10,335 nucleotides of DNA from Ectopseudomonas composti (GTDB taxonomy: Bacteria; Pseudomonadota; Gammaproteobacteria; Pseudomonadales; Pseudomonadaceae): NCBI GenBank assembly GCA_946886245.1, contig CAMPIF010000113.1:1-10335 (forward strand). The letters are read 5' to 3'. The position numbers were made by a program, and so were the translations under genes. Below, in pieces: positions 1 to 5,997 of the stretch (the stretch's first letter is position 1; every line of letters begins with the position of its first letter). The notes beneath the pieces are model-generated. The model was given only the letters and a program-made list of their open reading frames with translations, did no database searches and was not told where the DNA came from.

Positions 1-1188
1 GTGGTGATCGGCGCCGGTCTGGCCGGCTGCGCCACGGCCGCCAGCCTGGCCGCGCGCGGCTGGCGAGTGAGCCTGCTGGAGCGCCACGCGGCGGTTGCCT
101 GCGAGGCCTCGGGCAACCCGCAGGGCGTGCTCTACCTCAAGCTCTCGGCCCATGGCACCGCGCTGTCGCAGTTGATCGTCGCCGGCTTCGCTCATACTCG
201 CCGGCTGCTCGAACGCCTGCAGCGCGGTGCGGACTGGGACGCCTGCGGCGTGCTGCAACTGGCCTTCGATGACAAGGAAACCGCGCGCCAGGCCAAGCTG
301 GCCGACGCCTTCCCTGCCGACCTGCTGCACACCGTGGCGCGCGAGCAGGCCGAAGCGCTGGCCGGCATCGGCCTGCCGGTTGGCGGTCTGTTCTACCCCG
401 ACGCCGGCTGGGTGCATCCACCGGCGCTGTGCCGGCAACTGGTGCAACACCCATCGATCGAACTGCGCCCCTATCACGAGGCGCTGAGCCTGTACCGGCA
501 GGATGATCGCTGGCGCGTCGACGGGCAGAGCGGCACGCTGGTCGAAGCCCCGGTGCTGGTACTGGCCTGCGCTGCCGAGATCGGCCGCCTGTTGCCGGCG
601 GCGAACCTGCCGCTCAAGCGCATCCGTGGGCAGATCAGCCGCCTGCCGGCCAGTGACGCGAGCGGTGCGCTGCGCACCGTGGTCTGCGCCGAGGGCTATG
701 TCGCGCCGCCGCGCGAAGGCGAACACACCCTGGGCGCCAGTTTCGACTTCCACAGCGACGACCTCACGCCCAGCGCGGCCGAGCACGCCGGTAATCTGCA
801 ACTGCTGCGGGACATTTCCACGGATCTCGCCGAACGCCTGGATGCACAGACGCTCGACCCGGCGACGCTGCAGGGCCGCGCCGCGTTCCGCTGCACCAGC
901 CCGGACTACCTGCCGATCGTCGGGCCGCTGGCCGATGCCGAAGCCTTCGCCGAGGCCTATGCGGTACTGGCCAAGGACGCCCGCCAGGTACCGGACGCAC
1001 CCTGCCCCTGGCTGCACGGCCTGTACATCAACAGCGGCCACGGCTCACGCGGGCTGATCAGCGCCCCGCTGTCGGGCGAACTGATCGCCGCCTGGCTGGA
1101 GAACGAACCCCTGCCGCTGCCACGTGAGGTGGCCGAGGCCTGCCACCCCAACCGCTTCATGCTGCGCAAGCTGATTCGCGGGAGCTGA
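1..1188 (+). CDS. mnmC: MnmC, FAD-dependent C-terminal part (5'-truncated by window edge)
   Basis: This is the oxidoreductase half of the bifunctional enzyme that matures 5-methylaminomethyl-2-thiouridine at the wobble position of certain tRNAs. In this family the FAD domain removes the carboxymethyl group (cmnm5 to nm5) and the N-terminal methyltransferase domain then makes mnm5. The visible 395 residues open directly with a Rossmann dinucleotide-binding motif (GAGLAG, residues 4-9) and the acidic E27 that would bind the FAD ribose. The family signature ASGNPQG follows at 36-42, and GHGSRGL lies at 346-352 near the C-terminus. The ending HPNRFMLRKLIRG is typical of MnmC. The GTG at position 1 is very unlikely to be the true start: the fused protein is about 660 residues, so roughly 260 N-terminal residues, including the methyltransferase domain, should lie upstream. 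A stand-alone FAD protein is possible but less likely. The reading frame is intact to TGA at 1186-1188. Confidence 0.93.
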   Translation: MVIGAGLAGCATAASLAARGWRVSLLERHAAVACEASGNPQGVLYLKLSAHGTALSQLIVAGFAHTRRLLERLQRGADWDACGVLQLAFDDKETARQAKLADAFPADLLHTVAREQAEALAGIGLPVGGLFYPDAGWVHPPALCRQLVQHPSIELRPYHEALSLYRQDDRWRVDGQSGTLVEAPVLVLACAAEIGRLLPAANLPLKRIRGQISRLPASDASGALRTVVCAEGYVAPPREGEHTLGASFDFHSDDLTPSAAEHAGNLQLLRDISTDLAERLDAQTLDPATLQGRAAFRCTSPDYLPIVGPLADAEAFAEAYAVLAKDARQVPDAPCPWLHGLYINSGHGSRGLISAPLSGELIAAWLENEPLPLPREVAEACHPNRFMLRKLIRGS

Positions 1189-1201
1189 TCGACGGGCGCG
1201 C

Positions 1202-1243
1202 GGCGCACCCTGCCGTGTAGCCGCGTAGGGTGCGCCATGCGCA
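1202..1243. repeat. Inverted repeat in the mnmC/transporter convergent gap
   Basis: A perfect 10-bp inverted repeat (ggcgcaccct at 1202-1211, agggtgcgcc at 1227-1236) encloses a 15-nt loop. A second small palindrome overlaps its right arm (tgcgc at 1231-1235, gcgca at 1239-1243). It sits between two convergent stop codons, so it could act as a bidirectional transcription barrier. There is no T-tract on either side, so it is not a canonical intrinsic terminator. The motif resembles short intergenic repeats that recur in pseudomonad genomes, but I could not count copies. Confidence 0.5.
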
Positions 1244-1260
1244 TCGAACTAACCCGGCAA

Positions 1261-2154
1261 TCAAACCCTGGCCTCCGAGAGCACCGGCTTGGGCTTGCGA
1301 AACACCAGCACGTTGCCCAGCATCACCAGCCCCAGGCCGAACAGCGCCGGGGCCGTCCATTGGTAGCCTTCCAGGAATACCGAAATGTTCAGCGCCACCA
1401 CCGGAAACAGCACCGTGCAGTAGGCGGCACGCTCCGGCCCCATGCGCCCGACCAGGGTCAGGTAGGCCGTGAAGCCGATCACCGAGCCGGGAATCGCCAG
1501 GTACAGCAGCGAGCCGACATAGCGCGCGTTCCACTCGAAGGCGAACGGCGTGCCGCTGACCAGGCAGATCCCCACCAGCATCAGCGCGCCATAAAGCATG
1601 CCCCAGGCGTTGGTGCTCAGCGGCTTGAGCCCGGCCTTCTGCTGCAAGCTGGAGAGCATGTTGCCGGCCGAGAAGAACAGCGTGCCGCACAGCGCCAGAC
1701 CGATGCCCAGCAGGCTTTCACGGCTGGCCTCGTGCCCGGCCAGTTCCGGCCAGAACAGCAAGCCTAGGCCCGCGAGCCCCAGGCCACCGCCGAACAGCAC
1801 ATTGGGCGCGATGCGCTGTTTGAAGAACAACCGCGCATTGATCGCGTTCCACAGGGTCGCCGTGGAGAAGATCACGGCGATCAGGCCGCTGGGTATCCAC
1901 TGGCTGGCGGTGTAGAAGCACAGGAAGTTGAGGCAGAACAGGCACAAACCCTGCACCAGGCAGATGCCCTGGCCACGGCGATCCAGCGGCTGCAGGCGGC
2001 CGCTGAACCAGAGCATGGCGAACAGCACCGCCGAAGCCAGGGCAAAGCGATAGGCGATGGAGGCAGCGACAGCCACCTCGCCCATCTGCAATTTGATGGC
2101 GATCCAAGTCGTGCCCCAGATCAGCACGGTAAGCAGGTATAGCGACAGGTTCAT
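1261..2154 (-). CDS. EamA-family (drug/metabolite transporter superfamily) inner-membrane transporter
   Basis: The 297-residue protein is highly hydrophobic, with about ten predicted membrane segments arranged as two EamA repeats (about residues 3-135 and 148-287). The first repeat opens with the family-typical LIWGTTWIAIK (11-21). A basic tail (RKPKP, 286-290) lies at the cytoplasmic C-terminus. EamA proteins export or import small metabolites such as amino acids or their analogues; the substrate cannot be read from this sequence. The start was chosen at the ATG at 2154-2152, because GGAG lies about 8 nt upstream on the minus strand (complement of 2163-2166). The frame runs on to 2223, but those 23 extra residues are unlike a membrane-protein N-terminus. 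The gene is convergent with mnmC and divergent from the helicase gene, so it is probably its own transcription unit. Confidence 0.85.
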   Translation of the reverse strand: MNLSLYLLTVLIWGTTWIAIKLQMGEVAVAASIAYRFALASAVLFAMLWFSGRLQPLDRRGQGICLVQGLCLFCLNFLCFYTASQWIPSGLIAVIFSTATLWNAINARLFFKQRIAPNVLFGGGLGLAGLGLLFWPELAGHEASRESLLGIGLALCGTLFFSAGNMLSSLQQKAGLKPLSTNAWGMLYGALMLVGICLVSGTPFAFEWNARYVGSLLYLAIPGSVIGFTAYLTLVGRMGPERAAYCTVLFPVVALNISVFLEGYQWTAPALFGLGLVMLGNVLVFRKPKPVLSEARV

Positions 2155-2162
2155 CGAAGGTT

Positions 2163-2166
2163 CTCC
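2163..2166 (-). promoter_or_regulatory. Ribosome binding site that sets the EamA transporter start
   Basis: On the minus strand the sequence reads GGAGAACCTTCG then ATG. A Shine-Dalgarno core at normal spacing before the ATG at 2154 favours this start over the longer frame beginning at 2223. Confidence 0.6.
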
Positions 2167-2240
2167 AAGACTGGCTACAGTCTGGAACCGGCGAGCCTGC
2201 GGCGCTTGCACAAAGTTGCGCATTTATCAAAGCGCCATCG

Positions 2241-2271
2241 TTGCCTGCCATCGCGTCACAGGGCTTATCAT
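2241..2271 (+). promoter_or_regulatory. Weak candidate sigma-70-like promoter for the helicase gene
   Basis: A -35-like TTGCCT (2241-2246) and a -10-like TATCAT (2266-2271, one mismatch from consensus) are separated by 19 bp, longer than the ideal 17. A start site near 2278 would leave a leader of about 25 nt before the ATG at 2304. This is read by eye in a divergent intergenic gap and is only suggestive. Confidence 0.25.
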
Positions 2272-2303
2272 TCCGGCTTTGCCAGCCAGGTCATCCTCAG
2301 CAC

Positions 2304-4193
2304 ATGCTTTCTGCCGTCGCGCGCTACAAACACTTGCTGTCCAGCGCCCTCGCCCGTTACTTCCCTCACACCACCGCCTACCTGCGCGCCGAGCGCGAAG
2401 CCGCGCAGCCCCGCAAACCTGCACGCAAGCAAGGCAAGAAGAAATCCACCGGCAACAAGAAAGCCGCCAGCAGCAAAGCTGGCAGCGGTAAACCCGGCCC
2501 TGCCGGCATCTACCCCGGCACCCGGCTGAAGGTCGAAGACGCCCAGGTACAGGCCATGCGCGAACGCGTGGCGCAGGCGGTGAACGCCAGGCTGATCGGC
2601 GCACCGTCGGACGAGCAGTGGGCGATGATCCTCTGCCGTGCGCCGCTGGCCCGTATCTTCGCCGGCGCCGGCTCGGGCAAGTCGAGCACCCTGGTGCTGC
2701 GCGTGGTGTTCCTGCTCTGCCACCTGGAGGTCGACCCCAAGCGCCTGACGGTGATTTCCTTCACCAACGCCTCCTGCAGCGAATTGCGTGAGCGCCTGAA
2801 GCGCCTGCTCGACTTCTGGCACTACCCGCACGATGCGCACCAATGCGTGCGCACCTTCCATGCGGCCATGGCCACGCTGGCCAAGGAGAACCTGGGTAAC
2901 CCGCGCTGGTTCGAGCAACTGGACGACCCCAGCGACGAGCCGGACAACCCGCTCACCGGCGCCCGTCTGCGCCCCGCGCAGCAGCGCCTGCTCAGGCAGG
3001 CCTACCAGAATGCCTACGCCGAGGACGCGCGCTTTCGCACCCTGACCCATCGTCTGCTCGGATTACCCGCCCCCGAGGAGCCGCCAAAGGGCAAAGCCAA
3101 GGCGCCGCTGGATGCCTGCAAGCTGGCCGGCGAGTTCGCCGCCCAGCCACTGTTCGAGCTGCTGCACGGGCAGATCGATTTCGCCGAGAGCCTGGGGATT
3201 CGTCTCGACCGTCTGGACGTGAAAACCCTGGACTGCGGCGCACGCGAGCGCGATGTCATCGAGGCCATGCAGCGCTTGCACCAGCACTTCAACACCCTGC
3301 TGAAGCATCAGGGGCTGATCAGTTTCAACGGTGCCTTCGCGCAACTGAGCGAGCGCCTACAAAGCGCTGACGACGGCAAACCCGGCCCGGCCCTGCTCGC
3401 CCTGAGCCACCTGCTGATCGACGAATTCCAGGACATCTCGCCGCAGATCGTGCTGTGGCTGCAGGCCGTGCATCACCGTCTGCACCGCGCAGGCGAGCGC
3501 ATCAGCCTGATGGCCATCGGCGACGACTGGCAATCGATCTACGGCTGGCGCGGCAGTTCGCCGGAGCTGTTCATCGCCTTCGACCGACACTTTCCCAGCC
3601 GGGGTCGCAGCAAGAGCACCACCCTGCTGCTGGGCACCAACTACCGCAGCATCGAGCCGGTGATCCGCGACGGCGAAAAAGTGCTCGCTGAAGTGCAGAA
3701 CAAGCAGACCAAGACCTGCGTTGCGGCCAAGGCGATGCAACCCGGCGACCATGGCGTCAGGCTGATCCAGCGCTTCGACCTGGCAAGCGGCCTGCCGGCG
3801 CTGCTCAAGGAAATCACCGCGCAGTGCCAGCACGTCAGCCAGCGCGCCAACGCGGATCGCACCGCCGTGCTGCTGCTCAGCCGGCGCAACGAGCCGCTGC
3901 AGCAGGTGCGCGCGCAGCTCGACAAACACCTTCCGGTGAAAACCATGACCATCCACCGCGCCAAGGGTCTGCAGGCCGAGGTAGCGATCATCCTCGACGA
4001 CTGCCTGCCGGTGGAGAAGCACCCGCTGCGCAACGCGCTCTACGCCCACTGCGGCTTCTTCGCCGGCAGCTACGACCAGGCCATGCAGGACGAAGCCCGT
4101 CGCCTGGCCTACGTGGCCATCACCCGAGGTGTGAGCCGTGTGCTGTGGTACACGCGCAAGGCGCAGGGGCCAACGCAGTGCCTGGTCGGCTAG
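2304..4193 (+). CDS. UvrD/Rep-type superfamily 1A DNA helicase, compact form
   Basis: This 629-residue ATP-dependent helicase has all the SF1A motifs in order: Q-motif-like PSDEQWAMI (101-109), Walker A GAGSGKSS (121-128), Ia SFTNAS (152-157), Walker B LIDEFQD (371-377), III AIGDDWQSIYGWRG (404-417), IV LGTNYRS (443-449), V TIHRAKGLQAE (549-559) and VI LAYVAITRG (601-609). It should translocate 3'-5' on single-stranded DNA, in repair or replication restart. Only about 100 residues separate motifs IV and V, where UvrD and Rep carry a large 2B subdomain, so 2B is reduced or missing, rather as in helicase IV. The protein ends about 20 residues after motif VI. A lysine-rich, Ala/Ser/Gly linker (about 36-65) precedes the core and may contact DNA. 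The ATG at 2304 was preferred to a TTG at 2241, which would add 21 residues; neither has a strong ribosome binding site. Family assignment is certain; the exact role is not. Confidence 0.9.
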   Translation: MLSAVARYKHLLSSALARYFPHTTAYLRAEREAAQPRKPARKQGKKKSTGNKKAASSKAGSGKPGPAGIYPGTRLKVEDAQVQAMRERVAQAVNARLIGAPSDEQWAMILCRAPLARIFAGAGSGKSSTLVLRVVFLLCHLEVDPKRLTVISFTNASCSELRERLKRLLDFWHYPHDAHQCVRTFHAAMATLAKENLGNPRWFEQLDDPSDEPDNPLTGARLRPAQQRLLRQAYQNAYAEDARFRTLTHRLLGLPAPEEPPKGKAKAPLDACKLAGEFAAQPLFELLHGQIDFAESLGIRLDRLDVKTLDCGARERDVIEAMQRLHQHFNTLLKHQGLISFNGAFAQLSERLQSADDGKPGPALLALSHLLIDEFQDISPQIVLWLQAVHHRLHRAGERISLMAIGDDWQSIYGWRGSSPELFIAFDRHFPSRGRSKSTTLLLGTNYRSIEPVIRDGEKVLAEVQNKQTKTCVAAKAMQPGDHGVRLIQRFDLASGLPALLKEITAQCQHVSQRANADRTAVLLLSRRNEPLQQVRAQLDKHLPVKTMTIHRAKGLQAEVAIILDDCLPVEKHPLRNALYAHCGFFAGSYDQAMQDEARRLAYVAITRGVSRVLWYTRKAQGPTQCLVG

Positions 4194-4240
4194 ATCGCCC
4201 GGCGACTCAGAGGCGGCTGACTCCGACGTCATGACGCCCG

Positions 4241-4280
4241 CCAGGCACCTTTGCCTGGGAGCCGCGCCCCGGGGCGCGGC
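4241..4280. repeat. Tandem stem-loops after the helicase gene, including a 20-bp perfect palindrome
   Basis: The first hairpin has a 7-bp stem (ccaggca 4241-4247, tgcctgg 4252-4258) and a 4-nt loop. Two bases later comes a perfect 20-bp palindrome, all G and C (4261-4280), followed by a weak CTTTC. The second could form a very stable hairpin and may help terminate or protect the helicase mRNA, but the T-tract is too short to call it a canonical terminator. Confidence 0.5.
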
Positions 4281-4302
4281 CTTTCAGGTCGCCCAGCTTC
4301 GC

Positions 4303-4365
4303 GACAGGGCGCCGCTCCTGCCCGCTCGGGGTATTGAGCGAGTGCCCTGTCAAGCGCTGGCGCTT
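4303..4365. repeat. Nested inverted repeats upstream of the terminator
   Basis: An outer 8-bp inverted repeat (gacagggc 4303-4310, gccctgtc 4344-4351) encloses an inner 5-bp stem (4323-4327 with 4336-4340). It is followed directly by a 5-bp stem with a tetraloop (aagcg 4352-4356, cgctt 4361-4365). In RNA this would be a branched structure next to the terminator. No known structured RNA family was recognised. Confidence 0.4.
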
Positions 4366-4372
4366 TCCAGCA

Positions 4373-4550
4373 GGCAACAAAAAACCCGCCGAAGCGGGTT
4401 TCTTCCCAACCACCGACATCCTGTCGGTCGCCAATCCTGGCCTGGTCATCGTCCTTGATCCTCAGCGGTCCATTGCTGCAGGGGATGTGTGTAGACTACT
4501 GATCAAGCCTCAGTAGCAATAGCAGCGGTTGGCGTCAGAGCGTGTAAGAC
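4373..4550. repeat. Left copy of a diverged direct repeat flanking the diguanylate cyclase gene
   Basis: This segment matches about 5816-5982 block by block: the terminator block (4373-4400, 26 of 28 bases identical), gacatcctgtc (4415-4425), ctcagcggtcc (4461-4471), ggatgtgtg plus agac (4483-4496), gatca (4501-4505) and cgtgtaagac (4541-4550, 9 of 10). The last two blocks are 40 bp apart in both copies. The bases between blocks have drifted, and this copy has about 10 extra bases after its terminator. Confidence 0.7.
4376..4404. terminator. Intrinsic terminator, usable in both directions
   Basis: An 8-bp stem (aaacccgc 4382-4389, gcgggttt 4394-4401) closes a CGAA loop, preceded by an A-tract and followed by TTTCTT. 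On the plus strand it ends helicase transcription. On the minus strand the loop reads TTCG and the stem runs into a T-tract, so the better terminator faces the minus direction even though no minus-strand gene reads into it. Confidence 0.8.
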
Positions 4551-4607
4551 ATTGACTACAGCGTTACTGATCGACGATCCCACCGGGCACTTTATGCTCA
4601 GTGAAAC

Positions 4608-4613
4608 AAGGAG
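4608..4613 (+). promoter_or_regulatory. Ribosome binding site of the diguanylate cyclase
   Basis: AAGGAG with a 5-nt spacer to the ATG at 4619 is close to consensus. It decides the start against the in-frame GTG at 4601. Confidence 0.75.
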
Positions 4614-4618
4614 TCGTC

Positions 4619-5806
4619 ATGCATTCTGTCCCGCAAGCTCTCCGTGCACGCCCGGAAAACCGCTACGCCGAACAGTTGCGCCGCGGTTTTCGTTTCTTGC
4701 GTTTCAGCCAGCCGCTGGAACAGGAATATCACCAGTACATCAGCAAGGTGCAGGCACGCTATCAGAAAATCGCCGTGCTCCTCGGGCTGGGCGTATGGAT
4801 GATCTTCACCCTTGTCGACCTGCTGCGCCTGGATCTGTGGCAACGCTTCCCCGACTATCCAGCAGAGCTCTGGGCACTGCTGCTGGTGCGCTGGTCGATC
4901 ATCCTCACCCTCCTCCTGCTCACCCTGCTGCTGTTCAACGGCAGCCGCAGGCATTACGGCCCGCTGGTGATCACCGTCACTCTGCTGAGTCTGGTGCTGG
5001 GTACCACGCTGACCATCATTTTCTACCAGAGGCTCAACGTGCCCATCTCCAACAGCGTGCTGCTGCTGATGGCCATCACGCTGTTCTTTCCCCTCGGCCT
5101 GTCGTTTCGCAGCAATCTGCTGCTGGCAACGGCCAGCCTGCCGCTGGTCGTGGCGCCCGGCCTTTGGCTGTTGGCGCAGACGCAACAGGTCGATTACCTG
5201 CGCCTGTGCTTCATCTTCAGCCTGGCCCTGCTGATCTGTGCCATGGGGGCCTATGTCAGAGATCACACTCAGCGCGAGCAGTTTCTGCTGCTGCAACTGT
5301 TGGACTGGCAAGCCAATCACGATCCACTGACCGCCCTAAACAACCGTCGTAGCTTCACTCAACATCTGGACCTTGCCCTGCGCCAGGGCAAACGCGAGTC
5401 GGCCAAGGTCGCGCTGCTGATGCTCGACATCGACCACTTCAAGCGTTTCAACGATCACTACGGGCATCAAGCCGGCGACGATGCTCTGCGTCAGGTGGGC
5501 CGAGTGCTGCAGGGCTTCGCTCGTCGCCCCATGGACATGGCAGTACGCCTGGGCGGGGAAGAGTTCGCCCTGCTGCTGTATGGCTGCGATGCTGGGCAGC
5601 TGCAAACACTCGGAGAAGCGCTGCGTAGCGGTTTGGCCGCACTGAACATTGCCCATGCGGCCTCACCGACGGCCAACCACCTCACCGTCAGCATGGGCGC
5701 ACGCCTGGCCAAGGATGGAGAAAGCAGCGAAGAGCTGTATCGCCGAGTAGACAGCCTGCTCTATCAGGCCAAGCAGGCCGGCCGAGATCACCTGACCCTG
5801 GGCTGA
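4619..5806 (+). CDS. Membrane-bound diguanylate cyclase (GGDEF domain)
   Basis: The enzyme should condense two GTP into the second messenger cyclic di-GMP. The 395-residue protein has a charged cytoplasmic N-terminus (about 1-48), about six membrane helices (roughly 50-70, 84-106, 113-135, 145-162, 167-187, 192-213) and a C-terminal GGDEF domain (about 230-395). The active site is GGEEF (312-316), with the domain-opening DPLTALNNRR at 235-244 and metal-site context LDIDHFKRFND at 269-279. An inhibitory I-site, R303-P-M-D306, lies exactly five residues before GGEEF, so product inhibition is expected. There is no PAS, HAMP, CHASE or EAL domain; the helical region itself would be the sensor. The start is the ATG at 4619 because AAGGAG (4608-4613) lies five bases upstream; a GTG at 4601 in the same frame would overlap that site. 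It stands alone between two copies of a terminator-bearing repeat. Confidence 0.92.
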   Translation: MHSVPQALRARPENRYAEQLRRGFRFLRFSQPLEQEYHQYISKVQARYQKIAVLLGLGVWMIFTLVDLLRLDLWQRFPDYPAELWALLLVRWSIILTLLLLTLLLFNGSRRHYGPLVITVTLLSLVLGTTLTIIFYQRLNVPISNSVLLLMAITLFFPLGLSFRSNLLLATASLPLVVAPGLWLLAQTQQVDYLRLCFIFSLALLICAMGAYVRDHTQREQFLLLQLLDWQANHDPLTALNNRRSFTQHLDLALRQGKRESAKVALLMLDIDHFKRFNDHYGHQAGDDALRQVGRVLQGFARRPMDMAVRLGGEEFALLLYGCDAGQLQTLGEALRSGLAALNIAHAASPTANHLTVSMGARLAKDGESSEELYRRVDSLLYQAKQAGRDHLTLG

Positions 5807-5815
5807 GCTGTCACG

Positions 5816-5982
5816 GGCAAGAAAAAACCCACCGAAGCGGGTTCCGGACATCCTGTCGTCAGCCAGTCCTGGCCGGGTCGGTTAGCCGATGCTCAGCGGT
5901 CCGTCACTGTAGAAGGATGTGTGCAGACCCATGATCAGGTCGGCTTCGCCAAAGGGGTGCCCACCGTCACTACGTGCAAGAC
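5816..5982. repeat. Right copy of the diverged direct repeat flanking the diguanylate cyclase gene
   Basis: This is the counterpart of about 4373-4550, in the same orientation: terminator block 5816-5843, gacatcctgtc 5847-5857, ctcagcggtcc 5892-5902, ggatgtgtg plus cagac 5915-5928, gatca 5933-5937 and cgtgcaagac 5973-5982. It begins 10 bases after the cyclase stop codon and ends 15 bases short of the cytochrome gene's stop codon, filling the convergent gap almost completely. On the minus strand it is open in one frame (to TAA at 5884-5882), while the left copy has stops in the matching frame. Confidence 0.7.
5821..5843 (-). terminator. Intrinsic terminator for the cytochrome b561 gene
   Basis: Read on the minus strand, AACCCGC pairs with GTGGGTT (one G-U wobble) around a TTCG tetraloop and continues into TTTTC, a textbook intrinsic terminator about 155 bases past the cytochrome stop codon. 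On the plus strand the stem has an A-C mismatch and no T-tract, so it should end cyclase transcription only weakly. Confidence 0.75.
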
Positions 5983-5997
5983 GGTTGCCATTGGCAG

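Larger units (their letters stand above)
4194..4618. other. Non-coding, hairpin-rich interval between helicase and diguanylate cyclase
   Basis: I see no convincing gene in these 425 bases; the short frames lack codon bias and ribosome binding sites. The interval holds several consecutive inverted repeats (4241-4258, 4261-4280, 4303-4351, 4352-4365), an intrinsic terminator (4376-4404), a further 7-bp hairpin (4412-4428) and the left copy of a direct repeat (about 4373-4550). The last 65 bases presumably hold the cyclase promoter. A TTGACT at 4552-4557 is a possible -35 element, but it has no good -10 at the right spacing. Confidence 0.6.

Noticed and set aside
3357..4232. Open frame of 291 codons on the minus strand inside the helicase gene
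   Set aside because: It is a shadow of the helicase reading frame; its composition is typical of antisense translation in high-GC DNA.
4461..4510. Cyclic di-GMP riboswitch upstream of the cyclase
   Set aside because: The segment lies downstream of a terminator and recurs in the convergent gap after the cyclase, where a riboswitch makes no sense. I could not see the conserved core of a c-di-GMP riboswitch.
4334..4516. Possible 60-residue protein on the plus strand in the helicase-cyclase gap
   Set aside because: The frame crosses the intrinsic terminator and hairpins, has no good ribosome binding site, and its open frame is a by-product of the repeat.
4598..5320. Glutamine-rich open frame of 240 codons on the minus strand
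   Set aside because: The Gln runs come from antisense reading of the Leu-rich (ctg) membrane segments of the cyclase.
4373..5982. Composite transposon or insertion sequence around the cyclase
   Set aside because: The flanking repeats are direct and diverged, with no inverted ends, no transposase and no obvious target-site duplication.
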